Shown here in pieces: positions 46,682-56,276 of a stretch of DNA of 64,000 bases. The position numbers and the translations under genes are program-made. The stretch's first letter is position 1. Each line of letters begins with the position of its first letter. The notes beneath the pieces were generated by a model. The model had not been told where the DNA came from, did not search any database, and was given only the letters and a program-made list of their open reading frames with translations. This stretch comes from Campylobacterales bacterium (GTDB lineage Bacteria > Campylobacterota > Campylobacteria > Campylobacterales > Sulfurimonadaceae). The DNA lies in assembly GCA_026390135.1 (NCBI GenBank), contig JAPLGN010000022.1:103160-167159 (forward strand), in the 5' to 3' direction.

Positions 46682-48847
46682 TTATCCTTGGCTTCGGTAC
46701 GCGTCATCGGTCCGAAAAAATTGTATTATTTTCCCTTTTTTATCGAGCTTTGAACGCAGTCGATTTAAATCCCGCTCTAACGTTTGAAACTCCATTTCGC
46801 AGTATTGAGTATGTTCTGATTTTGCTTTTCCCAATTCTATACTTTCAATATCAGCCCCCATCTTGGCCATATAGGTTAATAAATCAGCAAGTGAGCCTTT
46901 CGCATTTGCCATACTAATAATCAAATGGTATCGACTAAAATGCTGCTGCTTCCACTGCACAAACACCATTGCCTGATGCTCTTCAATCATTCCTGCCGCG
47001 TGCTTGCACATCTTATGATGGATATGCGCTTTTCCATCTTGATAAAATGCAACAATTTCATCACCTGATTTAGGATGACAGCAATAGTCAAAAACTGCAT
47101 CCGAAATATTTTGATTGGACAGTACCTCAATCGAGCTAAAAAGAAAAGGTTTTAATTTGAAACGGCCTCGCGTCCAAAATGCTCCAAAACGGCTATTTTC
47201 TTGCATTGCTTCTTTAATCCGGTTGAGTACTTCTTTGAAAAAATCAAGCTCACGAGGAATGCGATACCATTGATCTGAAAGCTCTATTTTTCCTAAAACT
47301 TCTGCCACTTTATCAGCAGGCAGACGAAGAACCGTCGATAGAATATTCACACCGCTCTCATGATCTATTGCACGTATACGCCCATTACAGTTGGCACGCA
47401 TACTTGATTTTGCACGCGAAGTTTTTACTGCATCAAGCCAGGTGCAGCGGGTAATTTTCTTACTGTCGGACGCAGTAACAATTCTAACAACATCACCGTT
47501 ATGCAATTCAGTTAAAAGGCTGGCTTTTTCTTTGTTTATCAAGCACCCTTCCGCTTTGTCTCCGACAGCCGTATGTACTGCATAGGCAAAATCAAGAGCC
47601 ACTGCCCCGCGAGGGAGGGTAAAGGCTTTTCCTTTAGGTGAAAACACTGAAATATCATCACTGTAAAGATCATTTTTAATCAGTTCATAAAATGCTTCAA
47701 CCGATTCGTTTTGGTACTGAAGATTATGCAGCCAATCGAGATTTATCGCATTATTTCCACCGCTTTTATATTTCCAATGCGCAGCAACACCGAGTTCAGC
47801 CGTCGCATGCATTTCAATCGTACGAATCTGAACCTCAAAAATAGCGCTCTCATCAAAAACAGTCGTATGCAGCGTCTGATAACCATTCTCTTTTGGAATA
47901 GAGATATAGTCTTTAAATCGTGCGCTCAAAGGCTGAAAATTGAGATGAACCATCCCCAGAACTTTATAACAGTCTATGGGGTCTTTAACCAAAATACGAA
48001 CGGCCAAAAGGTCAAGAATCTCATCGATACTGATCCCTTTTCGCTGCATTTTAAGATAAATAGAGTAGTGATGCTTTACACGGCTTAGTATCTCAAAATC
48101 ATCTTGACACATCCCGTTGGAGAGTAAAATTTGAGTTAATTTTTCACAAAAGTCACCGAGTCTTTCGTTGATAGATCGAAAATTTTCTTCCAAATAACTT
48201 TCGATAGTGAGTTTGTCCTCGGTAAAAAGGTATTTAAAACTCAAATCTTCCAAAAGATTTTTAAGAAAAGAGATTCCTAAACGGTGAGCGATTGGAGCAT
48301 AAACGACCAATGTTTCTTCTGCAATACGATGTTGTTTAGCGGGCGTAAGGGCATCAAGCGTGAGCATATTATGAAGTCTATCACACAATTTAACGACTAA
48401 TACACGGACATCTTCAATGGAGGCAAGAAGCATTTTACGGAATGTTAAGGCAGAAACAACCAGTTTTTGATCGGAGTGGGAGGGTATAAGTTCTGCATCA
48501 CGGATCATATCGATTTTGGTCAATCCCTCGACTAAATGCGAAACATCCACTCCGTAATCCAACCCTATTTCTTCAATCGTAATCGCCGTATCTTCCACGA
48601 CATCATGCAATAACGCTGCAATAACCATTGCTTCATCACCGGTAAGTTCAGCAACAATACTGGCAACTAGAATAGGATGTACTATGTAAGGCTCGCCACT
48701 TTTACGGCATTGCCCTTCATGGGCAGTAGATGCTAGAGTAAAAGCTTGTTCTAAAAGAGCTGATGTGGGAATTCGTGCACGAAGGTACTCAATAGCACGT
48801 TCTACATCATTGATTTTTTTGATGGTTTCAATATCTATTTGGCTCAA
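46682..48847 (-). CDS. spoT: Bifunctional (p)ppGpp synthetase/hydrolase
   Basis: 721 residues. N-terminal HD hydrolase domain (about 40-190, with ALLHDVVEDTA), RelA/SpoT synthetase domain (about 240-360, with ISIPKENGYQTLHT), TGS domain (about 390-450, SVFSPKGKAFTLPRGAVALDFAYAVHT) and a C-terminal ACT domain. It is the sole stringent-response enzyme in most Campylobacterota. It follows rpoZ by about 21 bases; Spot and omega are often neighbours. Confidence 0.96.
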   Translation of the reverse strand: MSQIDIETIKKINDVERAIEYLRARIPTSALLEQAFTLASTAHEGQCRKSGEPYIVHPILVASIVAELTGDEAMVIAALLHDVVEDTAITIEEIGLDYGVDVSHLVEGLTKIDMIRDAELIPSHSDQKLVVSALTFRKMLLASIEDVRVLVVKLCDRLHNMLTLDALTPAKQHRIAEETLVVYAPIAHRLGISFLKNLLEDLSFKYLFTEDKLTIESYLEENFRSINERLGDFCEKLTQILLSNGMCQDDFEILSRVKHHYSIYLKMQRKGISIDEILDLLAVRILVKDPIDCYKVLGMVHLNFQPLSARFKDYISIPKENGYQTLHTTVFDESAIFEVQIRTIEMHATAELGVAAHWKYKSGGNNAINLDWLHNLQYQNESVEAFYELIKNDLYSDDISVFSPKGKAFTLPRGAVALDFAYAVHTAVGDKAEGCLINKEKASLLTELHNGDVVRIVTASDSKKITRCTWLDAVKTSRAKSSMRANCNGRIRAIDHESGVNILSTVLRLPADKVAEVLGKIELSDQWYRIPRELDFFKEVLNRIKEAMQENSRFGAFWTRGRFKLKPFLFSSIEVLSNQNISDAVFDYCCHPKSGDEIVAFYQDGKAHIHHKMCKHAAGMIEEHQAMVFVQWKQQHFSRYHLIISMANAKGSLADLLTYMAKMGADIESIELGKAKSEHTQYCEMEFQTLERDLNRLRSKLDKKGKIIQFFRTDDAYRSQG

Positions 48848-48868
48848 CGATGCGACTTTGTGAGGGGA

Positions 48869-49084
48869 TTACGCTTTGTCTACGAAACCTTTGATGGTAA
48901 TATGCCCTTCAGCAATTTCCATCAAAGCAACGTCAGCAGCTTTTGCTTTTTTCAAATCAACATTAAGCTTGGTTGATGCACCGTTTTGAAGTTGCTCTGA
49001 GCGTTTTGCTACGGCTAATGCCAACTGATAACGGTCAATATTTGCGGTTTCTAATGCTTTTGCAGTTAATTGTTCAAGTCTCAT
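48869..49084 (-). CDS. rpoZ: RNA polymerase omega subunit
   Basis: 71 residues, starting MRLEQLTAKALETANIDRYQLALAVAKRSEQL, the conserved omega fold that latches onto beta'. Its length is typical of the phylum. It lies between pyrH (22 bases) and spoT. Confidence 0.92.
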   Translation of the reverse strand: MRLEQLTAKALETANIDRYQLALAVAKRSEQLQNGASTKLNVDLKKAKAADVALMEIAEGHITIKGFVDKA

Positions 49085-49106
49085 CTAGTGTCCTTTTGTC
49101 TAAAAT

Positions 49107-49850
<744 letters not shown>

Positions 49851-49909
49851 TTACTGTCGCTTTAAGGTTGCTTTGACTAAGATTTGATTTTGTCGGCTAA
49901 AGGAAATAC

Positions 49910-51229
49910 GTGAACTTTTTTACCTTTTTTGAAAAATTGTGGAAACCCGCAAAACCATTAGTTCCTCCCCACTACGGCAGAAGTATTCACTCCCTTCCCA
50001 ATCCAAAAGAGCAGGAGCTCTTTGATTTGTCTTCAATCGCATTTAGTGCAAACGACGTATTACTGGGGTATCGTACTTTTCTGGAATCACTTCAACATGC
50101 TGATGACTCAAAACATTTAGAAATCAAGATTGACTCCGACACCATTACCTTTAAACTCATGCAAGGAACTGCCATTGTTCATGGTGAAATAACCGAAAAA
50201 ATATTTAAAGCGTATGCCAAAATTGCTCAAGCATCATCCCTCCATGTTGCAATGAAAAGACGATTTTTAGAACGAAATTTTCAACTCACGTATTGTCGCT
50301 TTAGCCAAAAAGACGACACTCTTTCTTTATCTATTGAGATACAAAACACCACTATTACCCCGCAAAAAATCTTTTTTCCCTTGCGAGAGCTTGCCCTTAA
50401 TGCGGATTTTGAAAAAGAGTTTATTTCCAGTGAATTTGATGTATCAGCACTGCTTGAATATGATCATCTCACACCGCTCAGTCTCCCTAAACTTCACCGC
50501 TATTACAACACAATGCAAAAATGGATAAGAACAACCAAATCAAGTCTAATCGGATTACTCTCCAACGACAACAACGGGATGGCATCTTTTAGCTATCTCG
50601 CGCTGTTACTTCAAATCGATTACCTTCTCATTCCCCATAAAAAAATGGCAAAAGAAATCAATGAAAAAATCAACACCTACTTCATGGAAGATGAAAAACT
50701 CACTCAAGATAAAAATAGCGATTTAGAGAGCTACCTCGATGAACTTGAAGCCATGAATTTTGAGACATTTTCTACTCAGTTTTACAGTGCCCGTACTACT
50801 TTTTCTCCATTTGATCAAGCAATGCACGATGACATTGCGGAATTTATTGACGAATCCTTAGCTAAAGTACGTTGGTATAAAAACAACCACGTTAATTACG
50901 TTATTACCATGATTTATCGCTACATTGCCCTGTATATTCTCTTTAACTACGGAGTCCATCCCTCACTTCGTGTATTACTACATCTACATGTTCAAATTTA
51001 TGCTTCAGATTTTTTTGCCGATGAGGGTGAAATTATGCTCTACGACAGCTCACGAAAACTCTTTCAAAAAGAATCCATTTCACATGCCATTGATGCCGCA
51101 CTGTCACCTTATCAAAACCGTTACAAAAATCTTCACAACTTTGCAAAAGAACTTAACTATAGTGATCTTGATCACTTTAGCCAAAGCTTCTATCTCCAAA
51201 TCAAAAATCTTGATTATCAGGAACTTTAG
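49910..51229 (+). CDS. Unrecognised 439-residue protein paired with the protease gene
   Basis: I do not recognise this protein. It starts at a GTG with GGAAA upstream. There is no signal peptide; the sequence is mostly helical, charged and rich in F, Y and H (MNFFTFFEKLWKPAKPLVPPHY at the start, HPSLRVLLHLHVQIYASDFF near 360), with one possible short hydrophobic stretch near 340-365. The protease gene begins 3 bases after its stop, so the two are co-expressed and could act together. Confidence 0.75.
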   Translation: MNFFTFFEKLWKPAKPLVPPHYGRSIHSLPNPKEQELFDLSSIAFSANDVLLGYRTFLESLQHADDSKHLEIKIDSDTITFKLMQGTAIVHGEITEKIFKAYAKIAQASSLHVAMKRRFLERNFQLTYCRFSQKDDTLSLSIEIQNTTITPQKIFFPLRELALNADFEKEFISSEFDVSALLEYDHLTPLSLPKLHRYYNTMQKWIRTTKSSLIGLLSNDNNGMASFSYLALLLQIDYLLIPHKKMAKEINEKINTYFMEDEKLTQDKNSDLESYLDELEAMNFETFSTQFYSARTTFSPFDQAMHDDIAEFIDESLAKVRWYKNNHVNYVITMIYRYIALYILFNYGVHPSLRVLLHLHVQIYASDFFADEGEIMLYDSSRKLFQKESISHAIDAALSPYQNRYKNLHNFAKELNYSDLDHFSQSFYLQIKNLDYQEL

Positions 51230-51232
51230 AGA

Positions 51233-52330
51233 ATGAAACAGCTCACCCAAAAAACACTGGAAATTTCCATCGAAAGCATCGTACAAATCATGACACCCTA
51301 CGCAACGGGAAGCGGTTTTATCATCGGTGATTTGATTATTACCAATTCTCACGTTGTCGGGGGGCTGAAAGAAGTAATAATTAGCACTAAGACACTTCCG
51401 CGTACTATTGGACAAGTTATTTATGATGATGCAGGATATGATTTGGCATTTATTCGCTCACCTATCCCATTACTTCCTAATCATCCCTTAATGCTTTGTA
51501 CCAGTTCTATACATGATGGGGATACCGTTATTGCTATCGGTCACCCTTATGGTCTTAACTACTCCGCTACAGAGGGAATTATTTCCAAAGCGATACGGTT
51601 GCAGGGAGAGACAGAATACATACAATTCGACGCAGCAATCAATCCCGGAAACAGTGGAGGGCCATTATTGAATGACGCGGGTGAAGTCATAGGCGTCAAC
51701 ACCTTTATCATCCAAAATTCGAACAATCTCGGCTTTGCCCTTCCCTATTATCTTCTCCAAGAAGCATTGGATGGATTTTTAGCCCTTGATGCAATCGATA
51801 TTATCCGTTGCGTATCGTGTAAAAATTTAATCCTTGAATCCACAATACAAAATGATTATTGCCCAAAATGTGGTATCAAACTCGATGTTGCCAAACGCCG
51901 ACGTGAAGGATATAAACCATCAGGAGTTGTTACATTACTGGAAAAGATACTGGGGAAACTGGGAATTAATGTCACTCTCTCAAGACGCAGCCAGCGAAGT
52001 TGGCGGTTTGAATCAGGAACATCCCGTTTTGACATCAACTATTATGACAATGGAGTCATCATCGCAGAGTGTGAAGTGTGTAGGATACCACAGGAAAATA
52101 TTGAACGTTTGTACGATTTTTTACTAAGTGAGAATGGTAATTTGGAAAACTTACGCCTCGCAATCGATCAAAACAGCATTTATCTCTCGTATGTTATTAT
52201 CGATACTTCTTTGACTCAAGAAGAGGGAGAACAAGCATTAGAAACCCTCTACAAACTCGCCCCTGAGTATCAGAAAAATCTTATTGAGAATTTCAAAGCA
52301 CTTGAACCTAAATTTGATGAGTTTGAATAA
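51233..52330 (+). CDS. Cytoplasmic trypsin-like serine protease fused to zinc ribbon and YbjN-like domain
   Basis: 365 residues without a signal peptide. The S1C/HtrA-type protease domain (about 10-185) has the triad: His in NSHVVGG (about 39), Asp in AGYDLAFI (about 69) and Ser in NPGNSGGPL (about 140). No PDZ domain follows; instead a CxxC...CPKCG zinc ribbon (about 190-215) and a C-terminal YbjN/chaperone-like domain (about 235-355). HtrA proteases are normally exported, so a cytosolic form with this domain set is unusual. Its target is unknown. Confidence 0.8.
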   Translation: MKQLTQKTLEISIESIVQIMTPYATGSGFIIGDLIITNSHVVGGLKEVIISTKTLPRTIGQVIYDDAGYDLAFIRSPIPLLPNHPLMLCTSSIHDGDTVIAIGHPYGLNYSATEGIISKAIRLQGETEYIQFDAAINPGNSGGPLLNDAGEVIGVNTFIIQNSNNLGFALPYYLLQEALDGFLALDAIDIIRCVSCKNLILESTIQNDYCPKCGIKLDVAKRRREGYKPSGVVTLLEKILGKLGINVTLSRRSQRSWRFESGTSRFDINYYDNGVIIAECEVCRIPQENIERLYDFLLSENGNLENLRLAIDQNSIYLSYVIIDTSLTQEEGEQALETLYKLAPEYQKNLIENFKALEPKFDEFE

Positions 52331-52822
52331 TATTTCGTCTTTCTAAAAAATCTAGATATAGGTTGATTTTTTTGTACTCCAAATTCTTAATATACTGCTC
52401 CATAAATTCATAGTCAGGTTCACTTTTTTCATTCATTGGTAATAAAATTTTTTCCCTTGAAATTCTCTTATCATTAATCTCTCTACTAAAATTATATTTT
52501 TCAGAAAATCTGCTCGTCAAAGTAGCTATAAATAAATACGCAAACATATTCATATCGTTGCATTTTAAATGCGTAATATGGTCACTGGCAACAAATTCAT
52601 AAGAGTGATAGAAACTTGCACCTACACTGCCACTATTAGCAATGCTTAAACAATTTGAAAAAGTTCTTACACTACTATCATTTGAAATAAAATTATCTAC
52701 TCCATTATTTGAGGCTGTTGATGAGACATAGGACTTTAAGCCATCCTGTTGATTGTCTTTGGTTAATCTTTTGCCTCTTTGAATATCTGGAAACAGTTCT
52801 TTTAAAAAGAACTCACGCCAGA
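52308..52822 (-). pseudogene. Out-of-frame 3' half of the BcgI-like S gene (second recognition domain)
   Basis: From the AG tract to 52308 a continuous frame, one base off the frame now in use, reads WREFFLKELFPDIQRGKRLT, then YVSSTASNNGVDNFI, ANSGSVGASFYHSYEFVASD and a C-terminal helix ending at 52308. This is a typical target-recognition domain and spacer. It is not a decayed remnant: no stop occurs in about 165 codons. With 11 or 14 AG units it would be in frame with the first half. No good start codon is seen for separate translation. It overlaps the protease stop by about 20 bases. Confidence 0.85.
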
Positions 52823-53404
52823 CTCTCTCTCTCTCTCTCTCTCTCTTGTACTCTGACTTAGGAAAGTCTCTTTGTATTCCAATCCATTCAAAATGGTCGT
52901 CGCATATTGTTTATAGGCAGTTGTTTTTTTTTCTACAATTGCTTTGACGTATTCTTCCATGAACTTATAATCTGGTTCATCTAAATTGGTAGAATTCGCA
53001 GGAAGTAACACCTTAGAAGATTCAGCATTTCTTTGTCTAAATTGCTTCCCATATGAATACTTATTTTTTTGTAAGTTAATTGAATTTACTATGAATAATT
53101 TAGCATATTTTGATATATTATTATTGATAAAAAAGTATATATTGTCATCTCCATAACATTTATATTCGTGATAAAAAGAATTCCCAAACATATCAATTGA
53201 AATAAAATCTTCAAATATTTCCATTGTGTGGTTGGAAATAAAGTCAGCAACACCTTGTCTATATTCTCCTGCCGTCAACAGAGGGACATCTCCTTGCTTG
53301 CGATTGTCTTTTGTAAGCCTTTTTCCGTGATAATTTTTAAATATACCATTGTTTCCACTCAGTAAAAAGCCTTTCCACTCCCGATCACTAAGCATTACCG
53401 ACAT
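52802..53404 (-). CDS. BcgI-like type IIB specificity subunit, first half (phase-variable, now truncated)
   Basis: 200 residues from the ATG at 53404, which has GGAGG upstream and overlaps the end of the A-subunit gene. It holds one recognition domain (about 1-145: WKGFLL, GKRLTKDNR, SFYHEYKCYGDDNI) and a spacer helix (about 155-190), then four RE dipeptides coded by (AG)12 and a stop at 52802. A complete S protein of about 364 residues needs 11 or 14 repeat units. The half form could dimerise and bind a symmetric site, as known for truncated HsdS proteins such as NgoAV; that is inference. Confidence 0.88.
   Translation of the reverse strand: MSVMLSDREWKGFLLSGNNGIFKNYHGKRLTKDNRKQGDVPLLTAGEYRQGVADFISNHTMEIFEDFISIDMFGNSFYHEYKCYGDDNIYFFINNNISKYAKLFIVNSINLQKNKYSYGKQFRQRNAESSKVLLPANSTNLDEPDYKFMEEYVKAIVEKKTTAYKQYATTILNGLEYKETFLSQSTRERERERESGVSSF
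52823..52846 (-). repeat. (AG)12 dinucleotide tract in the S gene (phase-variation switch)
   Basis: Twelve CT units on the plus strand, AG on the coding strand, lie exactly between the two recognition domains. After the ACA codon, a tract of 2n bases keeps the second domain in frame only when n is 2 modulo 3 (11, 14). n=12 stops after 7 codons past the repeat region; n=13 stops even sooner. Long dinucleotide repeats slip readily in replication. Confidence 0.95.
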
Positions 53405-55319
53405 CTTCGCCTCCGTCTTGCTCAAATCCAAACAAATACCCTCTATTTTGCATTATCATAGAAAACTCAAAGGATAAATAATCCCCAATAGTTTTCTCAA
53501 ACTCTGCATCCGTTGGAATTTCATCGTTAAAATAATAAAAGCTGTGTAACCACTCATCATCTGCTTCTACGTGAGTTTCTACACAAAATTTGCTCTCTGA
53601 TTCGATTCTATCAAACCACACATCCAACAAGTGCTGTTTTTTGTCTTTGGCTTGCTCGGTCTCAATAAGCCCAATATGGGCACTCACTTTGTAGCCGTCA
53701 TCTTTAAAGTTAATAAACTTACACTCTTTATCTTTGCTGTGAGGCTCTCCTGCGGTAAATATAGCGATACATGGCATAACACCAACACCATAAAATGTGT
53801 CTTTATTAAGGGTGACAACCCCCTCTAAAGTATGTTTTTTTAAGATATTGGCTTTTATTGCTTCTTCTTCTTTTGTTTTACCTGTCACAGAGGATTGAGG
53901 AACAATCACAGCACATCTTCCACCAACCGCTAATGAATCTAACAAATGTTCAGTAAAAGCTATTTCATATAGATCAGGGTTTTGTTTTGAGCCTTGAGAG
54001 TAAGGAGGATTTATCATCCCTACTGTTGCTTGTTTGAGCTGTAATTTATTGGGATTTTGTTTAAGAAAGTCATCATTGAGCAGATTGCTTTTGCCATCAC
54101 CTCGCAGGATCATATTTGTTGTAGCGATAGTGAACATATACGGTTGTAGTTCAAATCCGTGAAGCTGTTTTTGCTTAATACTCTTTCTTGAATTTTCATC
54201 CTCAGTTTGCTCTAACATATGGTGCATTGCGGCAACAAGAAAACCTCCTGTTCCACAACAAGGGTCTAACACTATGTCAGAAGAGGTGATATTGACCAAT
54301 TCACAAAATAAATCGGTTATATGTTTCGGCGTAAGAACAATACCTAGAGCTTGCCCATCGCCTCCAGAATACGACATAAACTCACCATAAAATCTCCCGA
54401 GATAATCTTCTGATGATCGTGTGTATTTTATACTTTTATAAATTTTCTCATTTAAAAATTCTGTATAGTGCTTCAGTGGTGTCTTGTTTAACTTAGAGTT
54501 TATCTCATTGAGAATCTGAGTGTCTTTTATGAGTGCAAATTGACTCAAAATCTTATCTTTTTTCACTTCAGGAGACACGCCTGCTCTTTTTAAATTTGAT
54601 TCTATTGCATCATAAATTTTTTGCCCATCTGTTTTTATCGTATCACCTGTTAGATCAGCAATAGAAAAGTTCCTAGATTCAGATTCCCTAAGTGCCAACA
54701 AAATTCCAGACACAATCAGGGGTTTGTCAACATCTTTTAGACTCCCATAATTTCTCAAATCTTCATGAAGACTTGCCGCATCTTGTAAAATTCCTGCTGT
54801 CTCTTTTTCTTGATTTGTTTCTTCTTTCAATACTTCTCTTGTGTAATACTCTTCGATATTTTTATCAGTAAATGAGATAAAGGATTCAACATCAGGAAGT
54901 TCTCTGTAATACTCTGTTTCATCAATATAAATAGGGCTAATTTTATGTTTTTTTGGATTTCCAGAAATACCAAATGCAAGAACTTTTTTGTATGAAGTGT
55001 TTTTGGCTAAATGTTGTCCATAGAATAAAGCCCCATTAATGGCGTAATCTTTCACATCTTTTTGATCTAGGCTAATCAGCCCTTTGTCATTTATCTTACT
55101 ATGTTTTGACAAGTCGGCTTTATTCTCAATCACTAATAAAAAATCTTTGACGACACCAACGAATTCAGGAAACCCTACGTTACCGGTGCCATTTTTTGAT
55201 GCACTTTTTAAAGCATTATCAATTTCAACAATTGTGCTACCCTGTGGTTCCAATTCAATATCTGCTTCTTTTAATAAATCGCGAACCCAATAATCCGTTA
55301 CAACTTCTTTTTTTGCCAT
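53388..55319 (-). CDS. BcgI-like type IIB restriction-modification subunit A (endonuclease plus N6-adenine methyltransferase)
   Basis: 643 residues, close to BcgIA (637). The N-terminal part carries a PD-ExK-like nuclease site (PEFVGVVKDFLLVIENKAD, about 50-68); then a helical linker and an N6_Mtase domain (about 310-560) with motif I LDPCCGTGGF and motif IV NPPYS. One protein thus cuts and methylates, with DNA specificity from the S subunit whose gene overlaps by 17 bases. The A-T-rich codon use and lack of housekeeping neighbours fit an acquired island. Type I HsdM lacks the nuclease part. Confidence 0.88.
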   Translation of the reverse strand: MAKKEVVTDYWVRDLLKEADIELEPQGSTIVEIDNALKSASKNGTGNVGFPEFVGVVKDFLLVIENKADLSKHSKINDKGLISLDQKDVKDYAINGALFYGQHLAKNTSYKKVLAFGISGNPKKHKISPIYIDETEYYRELPDVESFISFTDKNIEEYYTREVLKEETNQEKETAGILQDAASLHEDLRNYGSLKDVDKPLIVSGILLALRESESRNFSIADLTGDTIKTDGQKIYDAIESNLKRAGVSPEVKKDKILSQFALIKDTQILNEINSKLNKTPLKHYTEFLNEKIYKSIKYTRSSEDYLGRFYGEFMSYSGGDGQALGIVLTPKHITDLFCELVNITSSDIVLDPCCGTGGFLVAAMHHMLEQTEDENSRKSIKQKQLHGFELQPYMFTIATTNMILRGDGKSNLLNDDFLKQNPNKLQLKQATVGMINPPYSQGSKQNPDLYEIAFTEHLLDSLAVGGRCAVIVPQSSVTGKTKEEEAIKANILKKHTLEGVVTLNKDTFYGVGVMPCIAIFTAGEPHSKDKECKFINFKDDGYKVSAHIGLIETEQAKDKKQHLLDVWFDRIESESKFCVETHVEADDEWLHSFYYFNDEIPTDAEFEKTIGDYLSFEFSMIMQNRGYLFGFEQDGGEDVGNA

Positions 55320-55352
55320 TATTGTGCTCCAATTGTCGTTAATAATTAAATA

Positions 55353-55470
55353 TTAGGAATTATTTTCCGATTACTTTTTTGGATTATTGCATATTTTTCC
55401 TAAATATAATTATTTCAACAACATATAGTTCCGAATTTTGTTCTTAGGAAGTAAGTATAAAAATTCCTAC
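55353..55470. promoter_or_regulatory. Repeated TTAGGAA / TTCCTAA sites in the divergent control region
   Basis: TTAGGAA occurs at 55353-55359 and 55444-55450, its complement TTCCTA(A) at 55397-55403 and 55464-55469, and TTCCGA(A) at 55364 and 55429. The pairs 55444/55464 and 55353/55397 form inverted repeats. They fill the 150-base gap between the restriction gene and the small HTH gene and are candidate operators, perhaps of that HTH protein acting as a controller. Confidence 0.5.
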
Positions 55471-55659
55471 ATGAAATTGACTCAACAAGATATGGCACGG
55501 TTATTAGATGTAGATGCGCGGACGTTGCGTAATTGGAGAACTGCAAAGCCTTATTTATACAAAATAGTCATGCAGGGATTTGAAGTTGAAGAGGTAGTAA
55601 AGGAAGCAAAAGAACATTATGAGCGGTTGGAAAAAATAACGGTACAGCCGAAGAATTAA
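55471..55659 (+). CDS. Small HTH DNA-binding protein next to the RM system
   Basis: 62 residues from the ATG at 55471 (an alternative in-frame start lies 11 codons upstream). The N-terminal half, LTQQDMARLLDVDARTLRNW, is a helix-turn-helix. The C-terminal half is a charged helix. It is divergent from the RM genes, the usual position of a restriction controller protein, and is flanked by repeated TTAGGAA motifs. It may instead belong to an unrelated orphan regulator group. Confidence 0.7.
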   Translation: MKLTQQDMARLLDVDARTLRNWRTAKPYLYKIVMQGFEVEEVVKEAKEHYERLEKITVQPKN

Positions 55660-55674
55660 TAATTCGATACTCTC

Positions 55675-55740
55675 GTCATTCCGTGCTCCGACACGGAATC
55701 CACAAGCAATGCATAGATACCGTATCAAGCACGGTATGAC
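55675..55740. repeat. REP/MITE-like palindromic element
   Basis: Outer ends GTCATTCCGTG (55675-55685) and CACGGTATGAC (55730-55740) are inverted repeats with one mismatch. Inside are two hairpins, ATTCCGTG/CACGGAAT (55678-55699) and ATACCGT/ACGGTAT (55717-55737). This layout of paired palindromes with GTCAT ends is like dispersed small repeats seen in many bacterial genomes. Only one copy is in this window. Confidence 0.65.
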
Positions 55741-55775
55741 AAAATGCATATAGCAGTTAACTGAAAATGTTATAA

Positions 55776-56276
55776 TCAAAAAAGAGCAGAGTCTTCTTTT
55801 ATCTCCATCAACCCTTGTATCGTCACAAGAATTTTTTCCAGTTCAGGCAAGGTTTCAATGATGGTATTGAGAATGTTCATCGCATTTTCTTCGTTTTCTT
55901 CGTAGTCGTGCGCGATTTCATTTCGAATTTCACGTAAGACAAACCACTCTTCCACATCAACTATATTGAGTTTTTCAAGCTGATGTAAAATATCCAAAAA
56001 AGGTTTATCGACATTTTCCCCCTGTGCCAACAAAAAGGCTTTAAAAAGCTTTGCTCCGATTCCATCTTGAAGTTTTGAAAAACGATAAATTACTTGATCT
56101 GCGTAAGCAATATTTTGTACATTGTCAATAAGTTCTCTAAAGTTTTCGATAGAAATGGGAAAAGTGTATTGTTTGGACAATTCTGTAAATGCATTGCGTA
56201 TACGACGCAAATGGATGAAATTTTCATTCAATGCTTTGAGAAGTTTGGTGTGATAGATTAAAGCTGAATCGCCCAT
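55776..56276 (-). CDS. hepT: HepT-like HEPN toxin
   Basis: 166 residues, all helical, with RNEIAHDY near 130-137, the RX4HXY motif of HEPN ribonucleases. It overlaps the MntA gene upstream by 19 bases. In known HepT-MntA pairs HepT cuts RNA and is silenced by MntA-dependent AMP addition to the Tyr of this motif. It lies inside the defence island next to the RM genes. Confidence 0.85.
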   Translation of the reverse strand: MGDSALIYHTKLLKALNENFIHLRRIRNAFTELSKQYTFPISIENFRELIDNVQNIAYADQVIYRFSKLQDGIGAKLFKAFLLAQGENVDKPFLDILHQLEKLNIVDVEEWFVLREIRNEIAHDYEENEENAMNILNTIIETLPELEKILVTIQGLMEIKEDSALF

